A stretch of DNA of 64,000 nt from Clostridium sp. CAG:964 (GTDB lineage: Bacteria; Bacillota; Clostridia; Oscillospirales; Acutalibacteraceae). Under the pieces are notes generated by a model. That model had not been told where the DNA came from. It did no database searches and saw nothing but the letters and a program-made list of their open reading frames with translations. Below, one piece after another: positions 36,305 through 46,092 of the stretch (within the stretch, counting starts at the first letter, position 1; the number at the start of each line of letters is the position of its first letter). The stretch is taken from the NCBI GenBank assembly GCA_000435335.1, contig FR891337.1:21209-85208 (forward strand), in the 5' to 3' direction. The position numbers and the translations under genes are program-made.

Positions 36305-37898
36305 ATTAAGCAATATAACCTTGCCGGTAGATTATAATAACAATACCATATTATCAGAGGCTGCAAAGCAGTTAAAAATAAATAAAAAAGAAATTGCAGA
36401 TTTTGAAATGCTAAGACTCTCTGTAGATGCCAGAAAGAAAAATAAAGTACATTATACCGCAACAGTTGGTATAGTCCTGAAAGGCGGCAGTGTTAGGGAA
36501 AATAAAATAACAGAGAAGAATAAAAGGCTCTCACTGCAAGCTGTAAAACCGTATACTTATTATGTGAAAAATATTAAAAAGCCGAGTCTGCCTCCGATTG
36601 TTGTAGGTGCAGGTCCTGCCGGACTGTTTTGTGGGCTTGTACTTGCCCAAGCCGGAGCCTGCCCTGTAATAATTGAGCGAGGAAAGGGAGTTGAACAGCG
36701 TCAAAAGGATGTAGAGTGCTTTTGGAAAACCGGAAGGCTTAACGAAAATTCAAATGTGCAGTTTGGCGAGGGTGGTGCAGGAACATTTTCTGACGGCAAG
36801 CTAAACACAGGTACAAAGGATATTCGCAGCAAAAAGGTGCTGCAGGAGTTTGTAAAGCATGGCGCACCAAAAGAAATATTATACAATGCAAAGCCGCATA
36901 TTGGTACGGACAAGCTTCCAAGCGTAGTTAAGAGTATTCGTGAAGAAATAATTCGCTTAGGCGGCAGGGTTATGTTTGAATCACAGCTGACAAATATTTT
37001 TATTAAAAACGGAGCTGTATGTGCCGCAGAGGTACGCTCTGAAAATACAGTTACAAAAATTGACTGTAACAGCCTTGTACTTGCCTTGGGTCACAGTGCC
37101 AGAGATACATTTGAAATGCTGAATAATCTAGGCTTTGCAATGGAGCAAAAGCCGTTTTCCGTAGGTGCCAGAATAGAACATTTACAAAGCAGTATCAGCA
37201 AGGCTCAATACGGTGAATTTGCAAACAAGGGCAATTTAGGTGCGGCTGATTATAAGCTGGCTGTGCATTTAAACAGCGGCAGGGGAGTATATACATTTTG
37301 TATGTGTCCCGGCGGTACGGTGGTTGCGGCGGCAAGCGAGAAAAACCGCCTTGTTACCAATGGTATGAGCAAATTCAGCCGAGCAGAAAAGAATGCAAAC
37401 AGTGCTTTGCTTGTGGGTGTGTCACCAAGTGATTTTGGCAGTGAGCATATTCTTGCAGGTATGTATTTTCAGCGTAGGCTTGAGGAACAGGCGTATATAC
37501 TGGGCGAGGGGGGCTATAAGGCTCCTGTACAGCGTGTTGCCGATTTTATGGCAAATAAAAAGACAACCTCCTTTGGTGAAGTATTGCCAAGCTATACTGC
37601 AGGCGTTACTATGGCAGATATTAATAAATGCCTGCCAAGGTATGTTTCAGATTCACTCAAAGAGGGAATCTTGCTGCTTAACAACCGACTAAACGGCTTT
37701 TCAAACGGTGACGCTTTGCTTACAGCTGTTGAAACCAGAAGCTCATCACCTGTAAGAATACTTAGAGGTGACAATATGCAAAGTGTAGGTGTGGCAGGTG
37801 TGTACCCGTGCGGTGAGGGCGCAGGTTATGCCGGCGGAATAATGTCGGCCGCAGTTGACGGAATTAAGTGTGCAGAGGCAATTGTCAATTTATTGTAA
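36285..37898 (+). CDS. NAD(FAD)-utilising dehydrogenase (COG2509 family)
   Basis: 537 aa. An N-terminal about 95-residue domain typical of COG2509, then a FAD Rossmann fold (PPIVVGAGPAGLFCGLVLA), the family block NVQFGEGGAGTFSDGKLNTGT, and a terminal VAGVYPCGEGAGYAGGIMSAA that closes the FAD site. Function unproven. ATG 36285 and ATG 36297 are both possible starts; neither has an ideal ribosome-site spacing, and I keep the first. Overlaps the upstream flavoprotein gene by 20 bases. Confidence 0.9.
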   Translation: MVKQMIKLSNITLPVDYNNNTILSEAAKQLKINKKEIADFEMLRLSVDARKKNKVHYTATVGIVLKGGSVRENKITEKNKRLSLQAVKPYTYYVKNIKKPSLPPIVVGAGPAGLFCGLVLAQAGACPVIIERGKGVEQRQKDVECFWKTGRLNENSNVQFGEGGAGTFSDGKLNTGTKDIRSKKVLQEFVKHGAPKEILYNAKPHIGTDKLPSVVKSIREEIIRLGGRVMFESQLTNIFIKNGAVCAAEVRSENTVTKIDCNSLVLALGHSARDTFEMLNNLGFAMEQKPFSVGARIEHLQSSISKAQYGEFANKGNLGAADYKLAVHLNSGRGVYTFCMCPGGTVVAAASEKNRLVTNGMSKFSRAEKNANSALLVGVSPSDFGSEHILAGMYFQRRLEEQAYILGEGGYKAPVQRVADFMANKKTTSFGEVLPSYTAGVTMADINKCLPRYVSDSLKEGILLLNNRLNGFSNGDALLTAVETRSSSPVRILRGDNMQSVGVAGVYPCGEGAGYAGGIMSAAVDGIKCAEAIVNLL

Positions 37899-37997
37899 CC
37901 ATTATTCTAAATAATAGTGATGTTTACATAACTATTGCCAAATAATGTGCTGGAATTCTAATCAAAATATAAAAAATTATAAAATTTATGTAATTGA

Positions 37998-38027
37998 TTA
38001 GACTTTTAAAGAAATATTTTGTATAAT
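37998..38027 (+). promoter_or_regulatory. Promoter before the glycosyltransferase operon
   Basis: TTAGAC, 18 bases, TATAAT (38022-38027). It would give a leader of about 125 AT-rich bases before ATG 38162. The rest of the gap 37899-38161 contains no gene, and no strong terminator is visible after the upstream gene. Confidence 0.5.
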
Positions 38028-38161
38028 GTACTTTATAGGATAAAATACATAAGGCATATTGTTGGGTTTAATTAAATGAATTTACATAATGTCCATGGTG
38101 TATTATAACGAGTTCTAGGTATATTATATTTGGTAAGTTAACGGTTAGGAGTTTATAAATT

Positions 38162-39187
38162 ATGAAGTATATATCATTTGTAGTGCCAAGCTATAATTCT
38201 CAGGATTATTTAGAGCGTTGTGTAGACACTTTGATACCGGATAACACAGATATTGAAATAATTATTGTAAATGACGGTTCAACTGACAGAACTGCTGAGA
38301 TAGCTGACGCCTACAAAGAAAAATACCCTGACACTGTCAGGGTTATACATAAAAAGAACGGTGGCCACGGTTCAGCCGTAAACGCAGGCTTGGCCGCAGC
38401 TCGGGGTGAATATCTAAAGGTAGTTGACTCTGACGACTGGCTGGATGATAAGGAGCTTATTAAGCTGCTTGACCAGCTAAAAAAATGGCACACAAGCGGC
38501 ACAAGGGTAGACCTTGTTATGTTTAACTATCTATATGACCATTTGTTTGAACATAAAACAAAAGAAATGGCTTACAGAAATGTTTTTAAAGAGGGCGAAA
38601 TTGTAGACTGGGATCATATAGGAAATTTTGCACCGTCACAGTATATTATTATGCATTCAACAATGTTTCGCACAGATGTTCTAAGAGAGTCGGGCGTTGT
38701 ATTGCCGGAGCATACATTTTATGTGGATAATATTTTTACACATCAGCCATTGTCTTATGTGAAAACCATATGTTACTTAGATCTGAATTTGTATCACTAT
38801 TTTATAGGCAGGGAAGACCAGTCTGTAAACGAAAAGGTGCTTATGAAGCGTATTGACCAGCAAATTCGAGTTACAAAGATGATTTTAGACAGAGTAACTA
38901 CTGAGCAGGAGCGTAATGCACCTAAGAAGCTTAGAAAATATTTAGTAAGAAATTTATCAATTATGATGACTATTTCCTGTATTCATTTGTTAATGATAAA
39001 TACACCGGACGCTATGGAAAAGCGTAAGGACTTGTGGGATACCGTTAAAGAGCGTGACCAAAAGCTTTACAGAAAGCTGCGCTACCGCACACTAAGCGGC
39101 GGTACATACCTGCCTCTTGGCAAGGTAGGCGACAAAGCTACCATGGGTGGATACAAGCTGGCTCAGTCCATTTACAAATTTAATTAA
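38162..39187 (+). CDS. Family 2 glycosyltransferase
   Basis: 341 aa. The N-terminal GT-A fold is clear: SFVVPSYNSQDYLERCVDTL, IIIVNDGSTDRTAEIAD, KNGGHGSAVNAGL, and the metal-binding DSDDWLDD (Asp89-x-Asp91). The C-terminal half has HSTMFRTDVLRE and FYVDNIFTHQPL, typical of GT2 enzymes making cell-surface glycans, and a basic region near 280-340. No membrane helix, so cytosolic or peripheral. Donor and acceptor are unknown. Likely in one operon with the next two genes (gap of 34 bases, then an overlap). Confidence 0.9.
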   Translation: MKYISFVVPSYNSQDYLERCVDTLIPDNTDIEIIIVNDGSTDRTAEIADAYKEKYPDTVRVIHKKNGGHGSAVNAGLAAARGEYLKVVDSDDWLDDKELIKLLDQLKKWHTSGTRVDLVMFNYLYDHLFEHKTKEMAYRNVFKEGEIVDWDHIGNFAPSQYIIMHSTMFRTDVLRESGVVLPEHTFYVDNIFTHQPLSYVKTICYLDLNLYHYFIGREDQSVNEKVLMKRIDQQIRVTKMILDRVTTEQERNAPKKLRKYLVRNLSIMMTISCIHLLMINTPDAMEKRKDLWDTVKERDQKLYRKLRYRTLSGGTYLPLGKVGDKATMGGYKLAQSIYKFN

Positions 39188-39221
39188 CCTATTAGGTGCA
39201 AATTTAAAGGAAGGTATATAA

Positions 39222-39821
39222 ATGGAAAAATTATATATAGCTTTTGTAGACACTCCGGGTCTGTTTGCCTCTATGATTAGGCGTGTTGTTAATATGAATT
39301 ATGTTCATATTGTGCTTTCCTTGGATAAGGACTTATTTGAGGCATACAGTGTCGGAAGGCGACACCCAAGCGTGCCGCTCATTTCAGGCTTTGAAAGGGA
39401 AGAGCTTGACAAGGTTTATCATAAATTTCCAAAGGCGAACTATAGAATTTCATACATTGAATGTACAAGTAAGCAAAAACAAGCTATAGCTAAACAGCTA
39501 AGAGAGTGTTATAAAAACAGATTTGACTATCATTACTGTACGATAGGGTTGCCTTTTTTGCTTATGAACAAGGAATTCTACCAAAAAAACCACTATACCT
39601 GCTCCTCTTTTGCAGGTCGTATACTTGAGGACAACGGTATAAAGCTTTTTGACAAGCATTTTTCATTGATAACCCCAAGGGATTTTTATGATTTGAATTT
39701 GCCGTATATATATGAAGGTCCTCTTGAACCGTTAGCTAAAAAATATATAGATATAAAATCGATTCAGTGTGATATTGAAAATTTTGCATCGCAGGAATCT
39801 TTAAGTGAATATTATGAGTAA
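39222..39821 (+). CDS. Putative permuted papain-fold (YiiX/NlpC-P60-like) hydrolase
   Basis: 199 aa, no signal peptide or membrane helix. The only fold clue is the pattern of permuted NlpC/P60 proteins: an early His (His29 in NYVHIVLSLD) and a later Cys (Cys127 in HYTCSSFAGRIL), as in YiiX/YebB-like proteins. Members hydrolyse or transfer amide or acyl groups; some act on lipids. Substrate here is unknown. Sits between a glycosyltransferase and a membrane protein and overlaps the latter, suggesting a shared envelope task. AAGGAAG ribosome site. Confidence 0.6.
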   Translation: MEKLYIAFVDTPGLFASMIRRVVNMNYVHIVLSLDKDLFEAYSVGRRHPSVPLISGFEREELDKVYHKFPKANYRISYIECTSKQKQAIAKQLRECYKNRFDYHYCTIGLPFLLMNKEFYQKNHYTCSSFAGRILEDNGIKLFDKHFSLITPRDFYDLNLPYIYEGPLEPLAKKYIDIKSIQCDIENFASQESLSEYYE

Positions 39822-40896
39822 AATAAAAAAATTAAATAAAAATGTTTTAGGTATTATAATACTTGTGGTGCTTGTGGCACTTACAATGTGGATGATTCTA
39901 AAAGATAATGACATTGCCTCTATTTGGCAGGCAATGCTTACGCTGCAGCCCGGATGGCTGGTTTTAGCCTGCTTTGCCGCTGTATTTTTTGTGTGCGGCG
40001 AGGGTTTTATGATATGGTATTTACTTCGAAAAATGAAAAGCAAGCAGTCACTGCTTAACTGCTTTGGCTACTCCTTTGTAGGTTTTTTCTTTTCGGGAAT
40101 AACGCCGTCAGCTACAGGCGGACAGCCTATGCAGCTTTATTATATGACAAAGGATAAAATAAAAATATCCGATTCTACCGTTGCACTAACCATAGTTGCT
40201 ACATTGTATAAGTTCGTATTGGTGCTTATCGGTGTTTTTATGGCGGTGTTCTTTAACGCAACACTGCATCAATACCTAAAGGGATATATATATCTTTATT
40301 ATTTTGGGCTTGCCTTAAATGCCGTTGTTGTTGCGGTACTGCTGTTTTTGATGATTAACCCCAGGGCATTCCGAAAAATACTGATTAAGTGCGAACACGC
40401 TTTGGTACGAATCAGAATTTTAAAGCCGTCTATGAAACGAGCAAGAAAGCTTACGAATATTGCAGCAGAATACAACAACGCTGTTATGGCATTTGTACAT
40501 AATGTTAAACCTATAATAGCAACAACCGTTATGACGGTTGTTCAACGAATGAGCATATTCTTTGTAACCTATTGCATATACCGTGGAATGGATTTAAACG
40601 AAAAGGACATTGTTCTTATAACCGTTTTACAGGCCTCTGTATATGTTGCAGTTGATATGCTTCCTTTGCCGGGTGCACAGGGAATATCAGAGCTTATGTA
40701 CCAAACAGTATTCGGCACTGTTTTTGCAGGTGCGCTGCTTCCGGCGTCTGTACTTATTACCCGTGGAGTAAGCTTCTATTTACCGCTTATTATTGGTGCC
40801 GTTATAACATTTATATTCCAGCTTACCCGTAACAAATTCGGAAGAACTAAAGAAGATAAAGAATTAGAAGAGCTAAGAGAAATAGCCAACGGATAA
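39814..40896 (+). CDS. LPG_synthase_TM / YbhN-type (UPF0104) membrane protein
   Basis: 360 aa with about eight membrane segments, resembling the flippase-like membrane half of MprF and the AglD/YbhN family. Recognisable parts: SFVGFFFSGITPSATGGQPMQLYYM and DMLPLPGAQGISELMYQ. It lacks a lysyl-transferase domain, so does not aminoacylate phosphatidylglycerol itself; a lipid or glycolipid translocation role is inferred. ATG 39814 overlaps the preceding gene (ATGAGTAA); the GTG nine bases upstream is less likely. Ends before a strong terminator. Confidence 0.85.
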   Translation: MSKIKKLNKNVLGIIILVVLVALTMWMILKDNDIASIWQAMLTLQPGWLVLACFAAVFFVCGEGFMIWYLLRKMKSKQSLLNCFGYSFVGFFFSGITPSATGGQPMQLYYMTKDKIKISDSTVALTIVATLYKFVLVLIGVFMAVFFNATLHQYLKGYIYLYYFGLALNAVVVAVLLFLMINPRAFRKILIKCEHALVRIRILKPSMKRARKLTNIAAEYNNAVMAFVHNVKPIIATTVMTVVQRMSIFFVTYCIYRGMDLNEKDIVLITVLQASVYVAVDMLPLPGAQGISELMYQTVFGTVFAGALLPASVLITRGVSFYLPLIIGAVITFIFQLTRNKFGRTKEDKELEELREIANG

Positions 40897-40897
40897 A

Positions 40898-40940
40898 CAA
40901 AAGGACTGCTGTGGATTTAACCCCGGCAGTCCTTTTGTTG
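40898..40940 (+). terminator. Intrinsic terminator of the glycosyltransferase operon
   Basis: AAAAGGACTGC (40899-40909) pairs with GCAGTCCTTTT (40926-40936) around a 16-base loop, followed by GTTG. The Ts are in the stem, so it works as an A-T-flanked terminator in either direction. Confidence 0.8.
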
Positions 40941-40972
40941 TACTAATCAATTTTACACAAAGCATATTAAAG

Positions 40973-40997
40973 CCCCCACTGCCTTAAACAGTGGGGG
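40973..40997 (-). terminator. Hairpin after the reverse-strand mini-ORF
   Basis: CCCCCACTG / CAGTGGGGG, 9-bp perfect stem, loop CCTTAAA. On the reverse strand it follows the mini-ORF stop by 21 bases and is followed by CTTTAATATG, a weak tract. Possible terminator. Confidence 0.55.
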
Positions 40998-41018
40998 ACG
41001 AAAGAATATCTGAATGTT

Positions 41019-41174
41019 TTATTCTGTTGCACTGCTTTTGTCTAAAATAGACTTGTCATACTCAAGCTCCAGTATAACAGAACCGTCACTGTTACTGTAC
41101 CTCATAATCATAACAGGGTCTTTAATGTCAGTATCCTTAACTATTGCCTCATTTTTAGCATAATTTACCGACAA
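41019..41174 (-). CDS. Candidate 51-codon ORF or gene remnant, unrecognised
   Basis: Reads from TTG 41174 to TAA 41019 and translates to an acidic peptide (MSVNYAKNEAIVKDTDIKDP, later YSNSDGSVILELEYDKSILD) that looks like real protein: alternating strand-like segments and normal codon use. A strong promoter lies directly upstream, the predicted transcription start is within about ten bases of the TTG, and there is no ribosome site, so translation would be leaderless or the ORF is the tail of a decayed gene now joined to a promoter. A stop codon two codons before the TTG closes the frame upstream. Confidence 0.35.
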   Translation of the reverse strand: MSVNYAKNEAIVKDTDIKDPVMIMRYSNSDGSVILELEYDKSILDKSSATE

Positions 41175-41185
41175 TTGACTCGCTT

Positions 41186-41213
41186 ATTATATCATATACC
41201 TATCCTATTGCAA
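41186..41213 (-). promoter_or_regulatory. Strong reverse-strand promoter before the mini-ORF
   Basis: Reverse strand TTGCAA (41213-41208), 16-base spacer, TATAAT (41191-41186). Confidence 0.6.
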
Positions 41214-41275
41214 TAGCAGAGTAAAAGCTTTATAAACAATTTTTTTTAGAAAACTTTTTGTATATTTTATTTTTC

Positions 41276-41307
41276 AAAACAAAAAACCGCTTGTCTAAGC
41301 GGTTTTT
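41276..41307 (-). terminator. Terminator downstream of tRNA-Ser(CGA)
   Basis: AAAAACCGCTT (41282-41292) pairs with AAGCGGTTTTT (41297-41307), loop GTCT. Read on the reverse strand it is followed by TGTTTTG. Lies 7 bases after the tRNA 3' end. Confidence 0.85.
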
Positions 41308-41313
41308 GCAAAA

Positions 41314-41405
41314 TGGCGGAGATGAAGAGATTTGAACTCTTGCGTCGGAGTTACCGACCTACTGGTGTTCGAAGCCAGACCCTTCAGCCACTTGGGTACA
41401 TCTCC
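41314..41405 (-). tRNA. tRNA-Ser (anticodon CGA)
   Basis: On the reverse strand a 92-base class II tRNA: acceptor GGAGATG pairs with CATCTCC, discriminator G, encoded CCA. The anticodon arm is CTGGC-TTCGAAC-ACCAG, giving CGA, with a C-A mismatch at the base of the loop; a long variable arm (GTCGG/CCGAC) follows and the T arm is AGAG-TTCAAAT-CTCT. The long variable arm and G73 fit serine. Reads UCG codons. Confidence 0.9.
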
Positions 41406-41411
41406 AAATTA

Positions 41412-41448
41412 TTAAAATAAAAAGCACTTCGACTAACAGAAGTGCTTT
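41412..41448 (-). terminator. Terminator between the two tRNA-Ser genes
   Basis: AAAGCACTTC (41421-41430) pairs perfectly with GAAGTGCTTT (41439-41448). Read on the reverse strand it starts at the last base of the CCA of tRNA-Ser(GGA) and is followed by TTATTTTAAT. Implies the two tRNAs are not simply one transcript. Confidence 0.75.
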
Positions 41449-41540
41449 GGCGGAGAGACGGGGATTCGAACCCCGGAAGCGGTTATTACCGCTTACATGA
41501 TTTCCAATCATGCTCCTTCGGCCATCTCGGACATCTCTCC
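41448..41540 (-). tRNA. tRNA-Ser (anticodon GGA)
   Basis: Reverse strand, 93 bases with encoded CCA. Acceptor GGAGAGA/TCTCTCC, discriminator G, anticodon arm CATGA-TTGGAAA-TCATG giving GGA, long variable arm AGCGG/CCGCT, T arm CGGGG-TTCGAAT-CCCCG. Reads UCC and UCU. Confidence 0.95.
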
Positions 41541-41554
41541 AAACAGCAATTAGA

Positions 41555-41583
41555 ATTATATCAGACGCCGGCGGTAATGTCAA
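41555..41583 (-). promoter_or_regulatory. Consensus promoter of the tRNA-Ser genes
   Basis: Reverse strand TTGACA (41583-41578), 17-base spacer, TATAAT (41560-41555): perfect sigma-A consensus, 14 bases before the mature tRNA-Ser(GGA). Confidence 0.9.
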
Positions 41584-41604
41584 GCTTTTTTCTGATAGAG
41601 GGTG

Positions 41605-41633
41605 TTGAATTTTTGCTAAAAAAAGGGTAAAAT
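41605..41633 (+). promoter_or_regulatory. Promoter of ligA
   Basis: TTGAAT (41605-41610), 17 bases, TAAAAT (41628-41633), about 20-28 bases before the ligA start. Divergent from the tRNA promoter. Confidence 0.65.
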
Positions 41634-41640
41634 AATATAA

Positions 41641-43647
<2,007 letters not shown>

Positions 43648-43718
43648 GGAAGTGTATCTTATAAAAAACAATAATGCCAAGCCTAATAACAGACGACAAT
43701 TGGTAAAGGAGATTATAT

Positions 43719-44390
43719 ATGAAAAAAATATTATTAGCAGTGCTTACCGCGGCTTTGGCTGTTTCTGTTTTATCTGGATGTAATGACAGCAGTGAAAAAA
43801 CAAGTGCTACACAAGACAGTACAAAAAGCAGTTCAGCCTCTGCGGCTAATCCTACACAGGAAGCTACCCAGGGAGAATTTGATGTTACTGCCGCCTATGC
43901 AAATAAGCCGTACTCAAACGATTTTGCTTTGGAGCGTGTAGAGCAGCTTCAATATCTGGATGATTCCTCACTATACAAGCTATGCTCGCTCGAGCCTTCT
44001 CCTGTTTTTTATGACGGCTTTTACCGTGACGGCGGCTCATTTGATGTAAATATAGAAGGTAAATACAGCTATGACAAAGACAGCGAAACCGTCCGCAAAT
44101 ACTGCGATACCTATGAATACTCAAGGCTTGCAAATACAGGTGCTGTAAAGGTTATAGACAGCTTTGTATATAATGACAGCACAACCAACCGTATGCTGTA
44201 CTACTGCTTCTATACAGTTACCCATTGGAGTGAAAAAGATGACAAGTGCGACACACTTGATTACTACCGTGATGTTATTACAATTAACAAAGACAACACT
44301 ATATCGGTTGACAGTAAAATTGCTATGAAAACAAGCTTAGAAATACCAAAGGAAATTACTGGTAACCACGATTTTTACAATGTAATATAA
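43719..44390 (+). CDS. Uncharacterised lipoprotein
   Basis: 223 aa. A signal peptide with a lipobox (SVLSGC, Cys at about residue 21) for LspA processing, a Ser/Thr/Ala/Gln-rich linker to about residue 52, then a 170-residue domain with many Tyr, Asp and Ser. Nothing in that domain is recognised. Single gene, AAAGGAG ribosome site, own terminator; possibly read from the ligA transcript. Confidence 0.8.
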   Translation: MKKILLAVLTAALAVSVLSGCNDSSEKTSATQDSTKSSSASAANPTQEATQGEFDVTAAYANKPYSNDFALERVEQLQYLDDSSLYKLCSLEPSPVFYDGFYRDGGSFDVNIEGKYSYDKDSETVRKYCDTYEYSRLANTGAVKVIDSFVYNDSTTNRMLYYCFYTVTHWSEKDDKCDTLDYYRDVITINKDNTISVDSKIAMKTSLEIPKEITGNHDFYNVI

Positions 44391-44427
44391 TCTCGGCTTT
44401 TACTTTAAAAATTAGATATATACAATT

Positions 44428-44468
44428 AATCCAAGAATATGCTAAATGCATTTTCTTGGATTTTTTTA
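44428..44468 (+). terminator. Intrinsic terminator after the lipoprotein gene
   Basis: AATCCAAGAA (44428-44437) pairs with TTCTTGGATT (44453-44462), with an inner ATGC/GCAT stem, then a T-run. No clear sigma-E promoter could be made out between it and spoIIIAA. Confidence 0.9.
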
Positions 44469-44583
44469 TTTCTAAGTTCTAATATACAGTAGTTGTAAAT
44501 ATATTGTATTAAGCACAAAGACAAGTCTAGCTTGTAATATACGGCAGCTAAAAAGACGATGCAAAATAAAGGAGGATTTGCAA

Positions 44584-45627
44584 ATGGATAAATACTTCAT
44601 AGAAAGATTTAATATGTGTGCCAAGGGCTTAAATCAGCGACTGTCACAATATGTTTTGAAAATCCCTGACCACATTAAAGCCCATGCACAGGAAATACAT
44701 ATTCGTATAAACAAACCGGTGTCAATTTATTGCGGAAACATTACTTACTATCTTACCGCTAATAACCAGCTTATTTCCTGCGGAGTATGTCTTGACAACG
44801 ATATGCTTATTGCTACACAGCATGATGTTTATGAGTGCTTCCAGAATATTTGCTGTTATTCCGTATATACAAGGCAGTCGGAAATTAAAAACGGTTTTAT
44901 AACAATGCGTGGGGGACACAGGGCCGGTATATGCGGTACGGCAGTATATATGGATAATACGCTTGCAAATATGCGGGATATTTCCTCTATAAATCTCAGA
45001 ATTGCAAAGGAAATAAAGGGCATAGCAAAGCCGCTGCTGAGAAGCATTGATATAAACAGGGGCGGAATACTGTTGTGCGGTATTCCCTCAAGCGGAAAAA
45101 CAACAGTGCTTCGTGATATATCAAGAATACTTTCCACAAAAGAAAACAAAAAAATATGCATTGTAGACGAGCGTGGAGAAATTGCTGGCTCATATTCAGG
45201 AGTGCCTCAAAACGATATAGGCTTTTGTGATGTTTTGGACGGTTATATGAAGGCTGACGGTATAATGCAGGCGCTTCGCTGTATGTCACCGCAAATTGTG
45301 GTGTGCGACGAGATAGGTACAGAGCAGGAGGCAAAAAGTATAGAGTCGTGCTTAAACAGCGGTGTTACGGTTATAGCGTCATTACATTGTGCAAATATAT
45401 GCGAGCTTATGTCTAAGCCTCAAGCACGAATGCTGCTATCAGCCAATGCCTTTGCATATGTAGGATTTTTGTCTGACAGAATTCAACCGGGTGTTGTTAA
45501 AGAAATATATACAATGGAGGAGTTAAAAATTTATGAGGCTAATAGGCTGCATACTGCTGATAATAAGCACCACAGCCACAGGGTGCTATCTGTCAGTAAT
45601 GATCAAACGGAGGATAAGGCTGTTTAA
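44584..45627 (+). CDS. spoIIIAA: Stage III sporulation protein AA (ATPase)
   Basis: 347 aa. Secretion-type ATPase that powers the SpoIIIA-SpoIIQ channel between mother cell and forespore. Walker A in LLCGIPSSGKTTVLRDISR, Walker B in QIVVCDEIGTEQEA. ATG 44584, nine bases after GGAGG. Its final 32 or so codons overlap the start of spoIIIAB in another frame, and this tail (beyond KEIYTMEELKIYE) is not like the family's usual end, so it is a C-terminal extension. Confidence 0.93.
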   Translation: MDKYFIERFNMCAKGLNQRLSQYVLKIPDHIKAHAQEIHIRINKPVSIYCGNITYYLTANNQLISCGVCLDNDMLIATQHDVYECFQNICCYSVYTRQSEIKNGFITMRGGHRAGICGTAVYMDNTLANMRDISSINLRIAKEIKGIAKPLLRSIDINRGGILLCGIPSSGKTTVLRDISRILSTKENKKICIVDERGEIAGSYSGVPQNDIGFCDVLDGYMKADGIMQALRCMSPQIVVCDEIGTEQEAKSIESCLNSGVTVIASLHCANICELMSKPQARMLLSANAFAYVGFLSDRIQPGVVKEIYTMEELKIYEANRLHTADNKHHSHRVLSVSNDQTEDKAV

Positions 45628-46033
45628 TACGCTTGCTCTGCTTGCAGGAAATGTATCAGCCGCTATACGCTATAGCGGTGATGACATAACAAAAATACTG
45701 CTCCAAGAGGGACTGCTTTTAAAGCTTGATTTTATTAAAAATGCGGTTAGTTGTGTAGAAAAAGGAGAAGCCCTTGAAAAAGGCTGGCAAGAATCAGTTG
45801 ACGGCATACCTGTATTTTGCGGTATTACAAAAGAAGACAGAGCATTAATTAAGCAGTTCGGTTCAAAGCTGGGTACTACAGATGTTTATGGACAAACAGA
45901 CCATTGTGAGTATTTCAAGGAGCTTTTTCACAGCAGAGCATCAAAGCTGGCACAGGAATGCGTAGGCAAATCAAGGGTGTACCGCTGCTTGGGCTTTTTT
46001 AGTGGTGCAGCAATATCGTTGGCGGTAATTTAA
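45533..46033 (+). CDS. spoIIIAB: Stage III sporulation protein AB
   Basis: 166 aa. N-terminal membrane helix (MRLIGCILLIISTTATGCYL), a soluble middle and a C-terminal hydrophobic segment, like GspF-type components of the channel base. Family features: RIRLFNTLALLAGNVSAAIRY and the ending GFFSGAAISLAVI. ATG 45533 has GGAGGAG ten bases upstream and overlaps spoIIIAA by 95 bases, far more than the few bases usual in this operon. Confidence 0.88.
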   Translation: MRLIGCILLIISTTATGCYLSVMIKRRIRLFNTLALLAGNVSAAIRYSGDDITKILLQEGLLLKLDFIKNAVSCVEKGEALEKGWQESVDGIPVFCGITKEDRALIKQFGSKLGTTDVYGQTDHCEYFKELFHSRASKLAQECVGKSRVYRCLGFFSGAAISLAVI

Positions 46034-46092
46034 CAATAAACAGAGTTAAACGGTGTTTTGCGAAAAAAGTAAATTAAAAGGTTGTGCATAAA

